The notes under the pieces are model-generated. The model was not told where the DNA came from and searched no databases. It worked only from the letters and a program-made list of their open reading frames with translations. This document shows positions 23,701-32,759 of a DNA stretch of 64,000 nt, piece by piece. Source of the stretch: Branchinecta lynchi (Eukaryota; Arthropoda; Branchiopoda; Anostraca; Branchinectidae); NCBI GenBank assembly GCA_023053575.1, contig JAKZAP010000009.1, positions 20,255,869 to 20,319,868 of the forward strand. Reading direction: 5' to 3'. The translations under genes were made by a program, and so were the position numbers. How positions within the stretch are numbered: the stretch's first letter is position 1; each line of letters opens with the position of its first letter.

Positions 23701-25845
23701 GCTTTCCATTCTGGGTCATGTGCTTGGGATGTCTGTTCTTCTTCAGAGGATGACAGAGGGATTGGTCTAAGCTTCTTTTTGGGTTCTGCCTGCATCTCTT
23801 CAACCAGGCTGGCTAGAGGTGTAGTTGAAGCTCGCCTCCTTGAAAGTTTGACCGGTTCATCGTCAGAAGAGGATGTAAAAAAGTCGACGGCAAGCCTGAC
23901 CGGTCGCGGTTGACAGGCAGTTGCGGTGGCCGACGTGACGATCGTATTTGTACATCCCCCTCTTGCGGTTTTTGTAAATACATGCTGACATCGAGGGCAC
24001 CGGGCTTTCCTTCTTGGCGTCCTCGCCGTCCTGAAGAAGTAACTGTGCTCACTTCGTGGTGTGTTGGCTTTCTTTTTTTTCAGAGAACGCTGTTGAAATT
24101 TTTTTTTTGTAAAAGCAGCCTGGTACTGAATTTTCTTGGTGCATAGGGTGAAGGGAAAGTGACCAACTGTTTTGATTCATGTACCTTTGTAAAAGCTTTC
24201 TGATAGCCACTATTATTTTTCATTTCATGTACTTTTATATACTCCTTTTTGTATTTATCGTGTATGATGTTGTCACTAACTGTATATTATGTTTGGTGTT
24301 AAGTTGAACTGTTGTAGTCATAAATAAATGCAATTACTGAGTAATTATATGTTGGAAGATAAGACAAAGGAAGGGATGCAACACTGTTACTCGTGTTTAT
24401 TGACATAACATTGAAACCGAAATAAGAAGAAAGTAGTTCTTCAATGCAAATGCCATCTTGGTTCTGTAGAAAAAGACTTGAGCCAGCAAGCTGTCAAATC
24501 AACTAACAAGCCTAAGTCCCTTGGTTCAGAGCCGTTTGGCAACGTCTTTCAACAGGTTGCAGTGAGAACTGGGATGTTGAAGCAGGAAGTACATATCCAA
24601 GAAAACAAGCATAGCCCATTCTGAAGAGTTATATAAACAACAGAGATGAGTATACATGTAATCCGAGTATGTTGTGCTTCAAAAAGGAATCCAGTGGTGA
24701 ATATGGCAGCAGGGTGTAAGACTTACCTTGGCAGGGGACTCCACTAGGGACAAGTTTGGCAAGGAAACTAATGGGTCAGGGAATCCACCAACAGTAACTT
24801 CCACCACATCTGATGCCTCTTGTGGAAATGTAACCATCTCCGACTGCTGCTTCTCCCCAGATGTTGATGGAAAGATGACAGCAGTTCGTTTTCTTGAGAA
24901 AGATAATAGCTTGTCAAAACAAGTTCACATCCAAAAGCATTGCACCATCAGCAAAGGAAATCAGGGACTACTGCTGATATGTTTACTATAAGTGTTAGCA
25001 TTCTTGAAGTTGATTACCATTATGGTACATCAGCACGCACAAAGAAAGAGTAGTTAAAAAAGATAAAAGAAAAAACTGCCAAAATGTAAAAACAGAAATA
25101 ATGCTGTTGAAAAATTACAATACAGCTTTGAGGAATAATACAGTGCAGTGCTCCTATCTTTCCATTACTTCAGGATCAGGCACTACTGGCTCCTACCTTT
25201 CCATTACTTCAGGATCAGGCACTACTGTTCGGAGAAAGTTTCAGCAACTATCATTATCACAATATAAATGAGAGTTTGATTTCTCTCAGGAAGGGGAATG
25301 TAGAAAGTGTGCAAATTAAAACTAATACTGTTGTATAGGCTCTTTGCCGTTGATGTCTTTGTTTGTGGTTCCCGTCCCATATCTGATCTATCCAGCAAGG
25401 CTCTATTACTGAAACCCTCCACATAATTAGATAGACCTGTCCTACAGAAGGCTGAAAGAAAACTTGTTGAAGGATGTAGTGCAAACCTGTATAAACTGTC
25501 ATAGTCCATCGTATGGTGACCACATGACCGAGACAAAATTGCAGTATTGACCACATCTCTTGCCAAGAAACTTGGAATTGCGTTCCTTGCTAGGCTTATC
25601 TTGACAGTCTTTTCAAGGTTCTGTACCAGAACATCCTTTGCCTTGAAATGTAGGCAGCAGAGAAAATGGCATGTTGAGAGCTCAAATTTGCTAACGAGCT
25701 TGGTGGACTCAGGGCCATATTCTCTGCTGACCAGATCCTTCCACAGAGACAATCTTTTCTGGGTCACACGAAAGAGTATGACTTCTTTGGAACTGGCTTT
25801 GCAGTCTGGGATTGTGCAGAATCTAATCTGAACTTCATTGGCCAT
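17625..25845 (-). CDS. THAP zinc-finger protein with a DDE transposase-like region (9-exon model, 810 aa)
   Basis: Exons, in transcription order, are 25845-25487, 24892-24727, 24125-23668, 22737-22549, 22044-21681, 20481-20228, 19366-19022, 18707-18559 and 17773-17625. All eight phases match and the sum is 2433 nt. Residues 1-95 are a THAP domain (C-x4-C, then CCLHF and AIPSFL). The middle has a basic stretch, CPRCQHVF, an acidic Ser-rich linker and CGKCKAAP with further Cys pairs. Residues from about 391 on match the transposase-like proteins common in cnidarians, molluscs and fish: GDGRHDSAGHS (D480), INTDQH (D547), DVWHFTKNW, NHIYWC, GFESYH (E688), YQGMNGR and LHHNENCQ. The layout resembles MULE-type DDE folds, with the C/H insert between the second D and the E. 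It has no stop or frameshift, so it is either a recently active transposase or a domesticated one. The joins of exons 1-3 are the least certain: the exon 1 donor is CAG/GTTTGC. It converges on the P2X7-like gene. Confidence 0.85.
17811..18075. repeat. tandem duplication, unit about 130-140 bp, in the THAP/DDE last intron
   Basis: AGCTTTGCTAAGAAA / AGTTTTGCTAAGAAA, CAATCATAGTGCAAGT / CAGTCATAGTGCAAGT and AGGCTTCCAGTGG occur twice in order. Non-coding. Confidence 0.75.
18297..18455 (-). pseudogene. partial tandem duplicate of THAP/DDE exon 8 with ruined splice donor
   Basis: The block repeats 18459-18620 with few changes. It holds the last 60 or so bases of exon 8 plus flanking intron. On the minus strand the donor read as TTCC/GTAAGT in the working copy is TTCCAAAAGT here, so this copy cannot be spliced in the same way. 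It lies downstream of the real exon and is probably silent. Confidence 0.85.
18559..18707 (-). CDS. THAP/DDE gene, exon 8
   Basis: The acceptor is CATCACAG/G and the donor TTCC/GTAAGT. It begins IIMAVLHHNENCQKDQ, the conserved 'LH.NEN' stretch after the catalytic Glu. Its 3' part is duplicated in tandem just downstream (18297-18455). Confidence 0.9.
19022..19366 (-). CDS. THAP/DDE gene, exon 7 (catalytic Glu)
   Basis: The acceptor is TTTCTCCAG/A and the donor GGCAG/GTATGC. It contains NHIYWCAKS, a Cys/His pair in YPKCIHG, GFESYHSNLNTFA (Glu-688) and YSYQGMNGR. Confidence 0.92.
19690..20110. repeat. interspersed repeat family L, in THAP/DDE intron 6
   Basis: CTTCTAGCAAAATCTCGGCA, AATTCAGACAACCGGTTT, GCGCATGGAAACT and GGGTTTAAGAACC recur in order at 61500-62260. 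No coding capacity or terminal inverted repeats recognised. Confidence 0.7.
20228..20481 (-). CDS. THAP/DDE gene, exon 6 (second catalytic Asp)
   Basis: The acceptor is TTTTTCAG/AAA and the donor CAGAG/GTAAGA. It begins KTEVSSSQAMEK and contains INTDQHLGI (Asp-547) and DVWHFTKNWKKK. Confidence 0.92.
20845..21560 (+). repeat. family H repeat in THAP/DDE intron 5
   Basis: It begins GGGATCCCAAAACATAAGTG, contains several units with AGTTCGCCCGGAATCCGGCC and ends near AAACCTTTCGTCTTGTTG. A 48-50 bp direct repeat (GCCTTGATATGTTCTTTGTC) precedes it at 20682-20795. Confidence 0.8.
21681..22044 (-). CDS. THAP/DDE gene, exon 5 (first catalytic Asp)
   Basis: The acceptor is TTTCTCTAG/G and the donor CATTCAG/GTGAGA. 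It contains TWSSQEKVG, LLGQSGCAVYSSRTFYYHQ and GDGRHDSAGHSA with the candidate catalytic Asp-480. Confidence 0.9.
22549..22737 (-). CDS. THAP/DDE gene, exon 4 (Cys-pair segment)
   Basis: The acceptor is ACACACAG/T and the donor GACTG/GTAAGA. It encodes LPCGKCKAAP followed by FLCSGLCSDW. Two Cys pairs suggest a zinc ribbon in front of the catalytic region, as in related proteins. The phase joins the next exon to make W391. Confidence 0.8.
22820..23550. mobile_element. family B inverted-repeat elements in THAP/DDE intron 3
   Basis: Three arms carry CAAAACGGATAA, TTTTATTCGAGCTATATTTC and CGGCCCTTCTTGGCAAGGGT (about 22925, 23120 and 23380). The inverse (CCTCGCCAAGAACAGCCGAA, ATAGCTCGAATAAAATGTAG) is at 23490-23545. 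The last two face each other across about 30 bp, so a transcript could fold into a hairpin. Confidence 0.8.
23668..24125 (-). CDS. THAP/DDE gene, exon 3 (basic and acidic linker)
   Basis: The acceptor is AATTCAG/TAC and the donor GAAAG/GTCAGC. It opens with Lys-rich runs (FTKKKF, LKKKKAN), a likely nuclear-localisation region. Then come CPRCQHVF and Ser/Asp/Glu tracts (SSSDDEP, SSSEEEQ). The upstream boundary could also be 24030, which keeps the same frame. Confidence 0.7.
24727..24892 (-). CDS. THAP/DDE gene, exon 2 (linker)
   Basis: The acceptor is TTTCTCAAG/A and the donor CCAAG/GTAAGT, which is strong. It encodes a Ser/Val/Pro-rich linker beginning RKRTAVIF and ending LVESPAK. No domain is recognised; it was chosen for its strong donor and matching phase. 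Confidence 0.6.
25152..25227. repeat. tandem duplication of about 37 bp
   Basis: TTTCCATTACTTCAGGATCA followed by GGCACTACTG occurs twice in direct succession, just past the open THAP reading frame. Confidence 0.9.
25487..25845 (-). CDS. THAP/DDE gene, exon 1 (THAP domain)
   Basis: The start ATG is at 25845. The zinc ligands appear as CTIPDC and CCLHF, with WKDL between them and the closing NAIPSFL, all in the expected order for a THAP DNA-binding domain of about 90 residues. The chosen donor at 25487 (TACAG/GTTTGC) is weak. The frame stays open to 25222, so the 3' limit may differ. Confidence 0.75.
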
Positions 25846-25999
25846 TGTAAAGCCGCGTTTGTGGTCAGATTCAAAATTTTGCGCTTAGTTAGTGGAATTT
25901 TCGTTGTGGTGACCGCCGTAGAGATTCTGGACGTCCCTACTAAAGCAGATAGTGGAAAATCAAAAAATCCCTTAGCAGAATCCAAATAATTCAGTGACT

Positions 26000-26050
26000 T
26001 CAGTTAAATGATCCAAAAATAATTTTGCTTTTCAGTTAAACTTTAATGAT
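26000..26050. repeat. short dispersed repeat upstream of the THAP/DDE gene
   Basis: CAGTTAAATGATCCAAAAAT and GCTTTTCAGTTAAA recur with few changes at 56708-56755. The surrounding 26050-26550 shows no gene or other repeat. Confidence 0.6.
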
Positions 26051-26552
26051 CACTTGGAAACTGAACGGTTTTGTCATATGATCGATGATATGCCGTGTCT
26101 TAATGAAGTTGTGACAAGGGGGGTATCAGGCAACAAAGCGATCTGGTTTTCTTACAATCTTTTTTACCTTGCTAATGGAAAAGAGGTTTAAAGTGTCGGA
26201 CTGGCTAGACATTAAATATCGAAACATGGACCGTTCTTGCTAGAGTTTCAAGATCTTCTTTGGATTTCTAAATGCTGTTTGCTTACATTAAAAGCTTTTA
26301 AACTGGGATGATCTTATGAACAACGAAGGTTGTTTATAAGATACGATAAACATACTTTCACACTACAAGTCTGAGCGCTTGCACACTTATTACCTTTGTT
26401 CCTGCAGTTAGAACGCTGCGTTTTGCGTCGAAAACAGTTCGAGGCTATGCTTCGAGTCTAGCGGCCGATTTTGGCGTTGGCTTCCCGAAAATTAAAACTC
26501 GGATTCGCCTCCCACAAATATTCACGGAAAACTGTTTCGATAATATCTAAAG

Positions 26553-26780
26553 CCGCATTCTCGCCGTTACCCGAGTACTCCTGGGGGAATCGAAGGGAAC
26601 GGCAAGGCTAGAGGGAGTCACTCCACGCGGACTCCCGGTACAGAAACAAGCAAAAATTGTCCCCCACCGAATCTGAAAGGGAGTCCTTTTTGATGATTGT
26701 GACGATGATCGGAGCATGTCCCGACCGTGGGGACTCGCGAGAATACTGAGACTGGGTCCCTGGGACAAACAAAATCGCCT
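26553..26780. mobile_element. MITE family C, diverged copy
   Basis: GCATTCTCGCCGTTACCCGA, GGGAGTCACTCCACGCGGA and GGGGACTCGCGAGAATA follow the order seen in the fuller copy at 31215-31608. The inner T-rich part is deleted. Confidence 0.75.
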
Positions 26781-27054
26781 TACCTTAGACCTTAGTTCCT
26801 CCTGCGCCTCCAGAGGCGCTTAGGGCATCCAAGAAGAGCCGCCAGTCCTCTCTCATAAGGGCCGCTGCCTATACATCTTCCCATTCGGGTTGGATAGACG
26901 CGTTGATGTTGTGAAGATCCGGCTGGTAGGTACGGCGAAGAGTTTTCTTCGATCGCCCTCTTCGTCTGGATCCCTCCGGATGCCACTGGAGGATAGCGTT
27001 GGGGAGTCCGGTGCTCAGAGGCGTCGCTAGCCAATACTCGAGGGGGGTGGCAGG

Positions 27055-27528
27055 CAGAGATGGGCGAATCCGAATCCGGATTCGGATTCGAATCCAGGAT
27101 TCGTCCTTTTGGCCGAATTCGAATCCGGTCGAATCTTCTGCTTGTCAGGATGGATTCGGACTCGGATTCCAAACCTTCAATCTTACGAATCCGCTCAAAT
27201 TACTAGAATTCATCCTTCCAGTTTCCTTTTCCCAATTTTTATACAGTGTGCTTAGGCAATCTAGCTTGTTGGTTTCCACCACCAACCATCCTCAGTAATT
27301 TATCACGTTATCTGATACCTTAGAAATCAGTGCCTTTTCTCACTTCTGATTTTTAAGGCATAACCTGTGTACATCGTTTTTATTTTTGTTAAGGTAGGAT
27401 TCGAATCCGGATTCGATTCCGGATTCGAATCCATATCATGAAACGGTGGATTCGGAATCGGATTCGTACCTAGCCCTGGATTCGGATTCGGATTCGAATC
27501 CTTTCATGGTCGGATTCGTCCATCTCTG
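27055..27528. mobile_element. hAT-like MITE family I, 8-bp target duplication GTGGCAGG
   Basis: The termini are CAGAGATGG and CCATCTCTG, followed inwards by many GGATTCGAATCC-type palindromes. GTGGCAGG occurs at 27047-27054 and again at 27529-27536. The 8-bp duplication and the CAGAG ends fit the hAT superfamily. The reading frames rich in Ile-Arg repeats on the plus strand come from the GAATCC palindromes and are not genes. The element sits in sequence starting CAGAGGCGTCGCTAGCC (27015), like the left end of family J. Confidence 0.9.
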
Positions 27529-27536
27529 GTGGCAGG

Positions 27537-28782
27537 GCGCCTACCGGCGTCCTGCCGCCCGTTTCAGCTTTTCTTCTCATACGTGATATTAAAACTCGTG
27601 GTAACTGCAAGCGTTGAAGACTGAAAATTAGAAGCCTAGTTGTATCTACGAGGGCAGAAGCGGTTTGAAGGGCTTGGGCGTGGGAGGTGAGTATCTTAAA
27701 ATATACGACTGGGAGATGTCCGGAAGGCCCAAGAGGCAAACCAGTTAGAAACAATAGCGAAGAAACACATCAGTTTTTAGTTTGGGGTGAATTTGACCGA
27801 ATTCTGAGTTTTATTTATAGATGTTTTGATAAGTTGACATGTTACGTATGATTGACGGTTTTACTTAGAGTTTTATTGTGAGATACATGTACATTGACCA
27901 AATGAATAACATTAGTTATAGTTGTTTTAACATTAGTTAATTGTTATACACGACGGAAGAAATTCAATGTTCGGCTTCGTCCGTGAGCGAATTTTTGAAA
28001 ATAAATTGAATTGAAATCGAACATCACTATATCCGCAAAACCGTATATCAGACAGAATGAAAATGAGCGCCGCAGGCGAAATTTTTGAGGTAGGCTACGG
28101 CTTTCTTCGGGCAAAACGCTACTTTCCCGCAACAAAGTCTATATAGCTTTTAATACGGCCCAAGCCCCGAAATTCCAAGCCTAAAATCGGAATGAAATGA
28201 CGCGACTTCTGTGGAATCCTGTATGATCAGACCGCTTTTCCGGATCCAGAATGAAGGTAAGGGCCACTTACAGGATCTGCACATCTGTCTTTTGTTCACG
28301 ACGAATCCAGAAAAACGTGAGAAATTTAGCTGAAAGTTGGATAATGTGCTTCAGTTCGAGCTATTCCAAAAAAGAAGTACAGATCATCTAGAAAAAAAAA
28401 AATTAAATAGAGTTGACTTGTTCTGAATTTAGGGATAAAACACAAAATAAAAATCCAATAACTTGTTGGAATAATTAGACCCGTCATTAAATCTTCTCTC
28501 ATTGCTCACGATGACGACTTATTTTTAAACGTCGGACTGGAGAAGAATTCTTACCATTAAATACTTTTCTACTAAAATACAAATGATCTTTGCATGAAAC
28601 TAAGAAATTACTGGAAATGTATGCCGCAAGCAAAATCAGCCTGATTTTTACTTGAATGGAGAGATATTTGTGCACGACAGATCGTGCTAAAACTTAGGTT
28701 AAAACTGTGTGCTGAAGGGTGAAATTCAAGATTTGACAATAGTCTTTTGCCGGTCATGGAAGCTTAGATCTAACGTCTGTAC
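27537..28782. other. unassigned DNA with a possible LINE tail
   Basis: No gene recognised. AATAAATTGAATTGAAAT near 28000 (plus) resembles the tails of decayed LINEs in this window. The rest is AT-rich with no structure I can name. Confidence 0.35.
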
Positions 28783-29367
28783 GGGATCGACTAAAAGCAG
28801 GAAAGGAAAGGCAAGAGAAAAGGGGATCGACTAAAACCAGGAAGGGAAGGGAACGCGAGAAAAGCAGGAAGGCATACTAAAACCAGGAAGGGCATACTAA
28901 AACGAGGAAGAGCATACTAAAACGAGGAAGGCTGTCGCCAGGATTCGCAGCACCGTTCCCTTCCTCTATTTAGTATTCTTGAGGGGTCGGCAACTTTTCA
29001 AATTCAAGGTTCACCATCCCTTCTTTGTTTCACTATCCTGAGGAATGGAAGTATGCCCTTCCTGGTTAGTCGCCTACCGTCAGAACGAGAAATGAAAAGG
29101 TGAATTACAATTCGTATAGTTGCCGACCCCTCACTGAACTTAATGCCTACCCATGACAGGATACTAAAACGAGGAAGGGATGGTGAACTTTGAATTTGAA
29201 AAGTTGCCGACATAATACTAAATAGAGGAATGGAACGGTGCTGCGGATTCTGGCAGCAGCCTTCCTGGTTTAGGATGACCTTCCTCGTTTTAGTATACCC
29301 TTCCTGGTTTTAGTATGCCTTCCTGCTTTTCTCGCGTTCCCTTCCCTTCCTGGTTTTAGTCGATCCC
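28783..29367. mobile_element. hairpin-forming inverted-repeat element, about 585 bp
   Basis: The left arm starts GGGATCGACTAAAA and the right arm ends TTTTAGTCGATCCC. Inside each arm ACTAAAACCAGGAAGGG-type words (or the inverse CCCTTCCTGGTTTTAGT) recur several times. The central part is also inverted (GTTCACCATCCCTTC against its inverse near 29180). The arms are about 250 bp each. Non-coding. Confidence 0.85.
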
Positions 29368-29513
29368 GACAGGATGCTACTACTTAAGATTGGCCCATTC
29401 TGAGGCACATTAAATGATAGTGCTCTTTATTATTACATAGTACTAGATGCAACTTTTTCGTACAACTATCATACAACTACGCAGGCTACAAATTTTTCAT
29501 CGGGAGCTTTAAA

Positions 29514-30165
29514 TTCAATTTTCAATTCAATTTATTTCTTACCAATATCATCATAAGATAGTTTGGACGCGTCGGAAAGAAGACAATGGTACAAATCTCA
29601 CAATACGCACAATTGGGATTAGGCAAAAATATTGACAATTATAAATAAATAAACTAAATCAAAATCAAAAATATATTTACAATTACTCTAATCTTATATT
29701 TACAGTTTAATAATCAGCAGTCAATTTTGCTAAGTTTGTCTTCATTAAAATCCCGAACGAAATAAGTCACAAACGACTTGTCATAGCGGCTTGTCCTGCA
29801 TGGAGGCGTTTGTAGCTGATCCACTTCAATCGACTTTGACGCCTTGTATTGCGCGACTTCCTGTCACTACTTCGTCCATGAAGACTGGCAGAATACTTCG
29901 ATGTATCGGGGAAGCAAAATATTCCTTGCCAAAGTCCATCACTAGGTCTTAGAGTTTTCAGACTTGACTCGTAGTCCTTATACTGGCTACCCAAGATGAT
30001 CTTGCAGACCCTCTTGTGTAGTGCTTCAAGCTTGTCCGTCTGATCCTGTGATAATGCTGCACGCGATACCGAACAGGCATATTCAAGGTTGGGCCGAATT
30101 TGTGTCTTGTATACTTTTCTTCCGGATTTCAGACACCCGTTTACGTCGCAATGGATCCGGAAGTC
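29514..30165 (-). pseudogene. non-LTR retrotransposon fragment (reverse transcriptase C-terminal part and tail)
   Basis: The minus-strand reading from about 30130 shows YKTQIRPNLEYACSV, SQDQTDKLEALHKRVCKI, ILGSQYKDYESSLKTL and a basic C terminus, typical of the last part of LINE reverse transcriptases. The stop is near 29767. A 3' non-coding part continues to AAATAAATTGAATTGAAAAT at about 29515, the tail repeat. The 5' part is missing. Confidence 0.85.
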
Positions 30166-30279
30166 CAGACAAAAAAAACATAATACAAACAGGCATACAA
30201 ATGAATGGAGTAGGAGTAGTCCCCGAAGCCGCGCCAAATTTAAATTCGGCGGCGGGGGAGAAAATTTGGGTCATGCGAA

Positions 30280-31130
30280 ATTGGAATTAGACTTTTGGAA
30301 CATACAAGGGACCTAAGGAATGTAGGGATTGGGATGAAACTTGGACAATACAAAGATTGGGTCCCAGATGTGCGATTCTGAAGCCCAGACCGGATCCGAC
30401 CTCGGTACGGGGAGTAAGAAATTTTTTCCAGAAAGTACTCCGATTCGAGGGTAGCTTGGTGTCTTATATAAAGAAATGCCCTAGATTATATATATATATA
30501 TTTTAGATTATATATGGGGTTCATTGGAAAAAATACTAAGAACTACAAAACCCTCTAGAAGTTTACACTTGTTAAGAGGTTTAACAAACCCCCATCTAGT
30601 TTTTCCAAACTCTCCGGGTAAAAGGGAGGCCCGGAAATTGTTGCACGTGCGCAGGTATCAGTTGCATCGTACAAAGTTTGTGGGTGGTATTAGTGATTTT
30701 ATTTTCAGATTCAGACCGGATACAGCCTCGGTAGGCCTCCAAAATTTTCAGAATGTTCTCCGATTCAAGGGAAACTTGTTCGGTAGTAAGTGCCGTAGAT
30801 GCAAAGTTTGCGGGTCCGAATCGCATCCGATGGAGGATCGAGGGGAAAGCTTGGTATCCTGCATAGGAACCAGACGGATGGAGGGAATGCGATGAAACTT
30901 GATTATGTGTTTGAGATCCGGACGTGCACGGTGGTTGATAGGAGCAAATGCCCTATTTATGTGTCCGAATCGTATGTGGACACGGCGGAGGGGGGGTTCC
31001 GGAAATGTGTTGGTCCTCAGAGGCACCAAAAGGAGAAAGTGATGAACTTGGAGGGTACTAAAGTCATGGACCGGATGTGACATTTGACGTGTGGACCAAA
31101 TACTACCTAGATGGAAATGGAATAAAATTC
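30280..31130 (+). repeat. diverged relative of family G
   Basis: GATGAAACTTGGACAATAC, CCAGACCGGATCCGACC and GGATGGAGGGAATGCGATGA echo family G units but with low conservation. The short frames on both strands show no domain. Confidence 0.5.
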
Positions 31131-31214
31131 AAGTGACTTTACCATTACAAATCTACTGGTTTATTTGTCACGGTACTTGTCCCTTCTAAATTCTATCTAC
31201 ATAATACCTATCTA

Positions 31215-31608
31215 AGGCGTATTCAGGCCGTTCCCCGAGGACTCCTTGGGGAATCAAAGGGAACGGCGAGAATAGAGGGAGTCACTCCACGCGGACAGAA
31301 ACAGCGAGAACACGGGGAATGCTTCCAACATGGATTTTGTTCGAAAAATAAATATGCAGTTCACGAAATTAGTCTGGAGCCAATTTATTTTTGGTTTTGT
31401 TTATTCTGATTATTTTTTATTAATTTTACATTGCACCAACACAAGCAAAAATGGACTCCCCTCCGAGTCCTTTCTGATGATGGTGATGATAATCACAGCA
31501 TTCCCCGTCCGTGGGGACTCGCGAGAATACGGGGACTGAGTCCCCGGGACAAACAAAAGCGCGGGTATTCTTTAAGTGGAGTCCTCGGGGAACGGCGAGA
31601 ATACGCCT
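31215..31608. mobile_element. MITE family C, full-length copy
   Basis: It starts AGGCGTATTCAGGCCGTTC and ends GGAACGGCGAGAATACGCCT. The inner part holds a direct phrase, AATGCTTCCAACATGGATTT, and a T-rich core. This copy serves as the reference for the family (7562, 26553, 46750, 50303). Target duplication unclear. Confidence 0.85.
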
Positions 31609-31689
31609 ATGTGGATATTTGTCTTCGGCGGGATCACTGTTCCAATGGCCCACGTCTTCGTGACTTTATAGGGGTTTGCGTCAAAAGCC

Positions 31690-31765
31690 CCGCTGTACCT
31701 CAGTGGCAGATTAGTGGCCTTGAAAGCCGGAGGTCCTGGGTTCGAATCCCGGCTGAGGAGCATTT
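31690..31765 (+). ncRNA. tRNA-like sequence, probable SINE head or tRNA pseudogene
   Basis: GGTCCTGGGTTCGAATCCCG is a good pol III B box with a T-arm-like stem. A small stem GGC-CTTGAAA-GCC can serve as an anticodon arm, and CCTCAG pairs with CTGAGG at the ends. The D-arm region is too short for a normal tRNA, so I do not call a functional tRNA gene. Confidence 0.4.
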
Positions 31766-31789
31766 TGTCTTTCAGTTGACTTCTTATAA

Positions 31790-32480
31790 ACGGATATGAC
31801 CTCTTCGGGATTGATGAAAGTTGGGTGAGATTTTTCGGAAGTTTTCATGAAACTTGATAGGTTATAGATGCAAATGCTCAAGATGTGACATTTACGTGTC
31901 TTTATCGGATACAAAGCCAGTGGAGGATTTTGACGAGGGGTACCGGAAGAGCTGAAAGATCATATAGCACTTGCAAGGGTAGGTAGCATGTATTTTAGCT
32001 CAGGGTCGCTTATAGTCCGGCCATAAAAATAGAGCCTTTTGGTCATTTGCTATCGCCAGCTGGCAAGTTCCTCCTGGTCGGATCACGAGTTCGAGATTCA
32101 GACACAATGGAGAAGCCATCCAGGAACCCCCTCAAACTCCCCCACCAAAGCCAGATTCCGTCATGGCCCAGAATTACAGATCTAACACCCGTGGCCTTGT
32201 ACCGTTCTCGATATCCGCGGGTTAAGATCAAGGATTGCTTCCCCCCCCCGCCTCCCCCCTCACACACAAACACACACGAATGGTCGGATCCTGAAAAGAA
32301 GGATTCGTTGGTTATCGGTCGAATCCATTCTATGTATGCCAATTTTTATGGTCCTAGCTTGTAGGAGAGTGCCGAAACTAGCAAAGTTCGACAAAGGGAC
32401 AGACGAACCGACGGAGAGACAAAATGGTCGCTTTACGGTAGATCCCCTGAGATCTACCTCAGGCTGAAAGTTATAGCTTA
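31790..32480. other. unassigned DNA
   Basis: No gene. Pyrimidine-rich runs and a CA-rich stretch lie near 32240-32280. Weak similarity to family G words (GATGAAACTTG near 31845). Confidence 0.35.
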
Positions 32481-32499
32481 GAAGCTGCAAGTTATGAAG

Positions 32500-32590
32500 C
32501 GATGGGTCTGGATGGGGACATCCAGACGATGGGGACATCCAGACGATGGGGACATCCAGACGATGGGGACATCCAGACGACGGGTCTGGA
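32500..32590. repeat. 18-bp tandem minisatellite
   Basis: CGATGGGGACATCCAGAC and its variants repeat about five times. The open frames here on both strands merely translate the unit. Confidence 0.9.
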
Positions 32591-32759
32591 TGAGTTTGGT
32601 GCAGACCATCTCCGACATGCGTCACCATATTGCGTGTCTATGATTGCCCTTATTTTCCAAATCTGTATGAATCTTGGCCGAGTACCACAGTCTCTTTGCA
32701 TTGGTCGAGTAACTAGTATTTTCAAGAATTTTTTGTTGCTTGTTGTACTTGTACTTGAA

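Noticed and set aside
24320..24402. Facing poly(A) signals (AATAAA on plus near 24322, on minus near 24397), suggesting two gene ends
   Set aside because: They fall in an AT-rich intron between THAP/DDE exons 2 and 3, whose phases join correctly, so premature ends are not needed to explain the data.
24728..24991. 87-codon plus-strand open frame
   Set aside because: It is the shadow of minus-strand exon 2 of the THAP/DDE gene, which has a strong GTAAGT donor and fitting phase.
26999..27298. Frames with Ile-Arg repeats on both strands
   Set aside because: They translate the GGATTCGAATCC palindromes of a hAT-like MITE.
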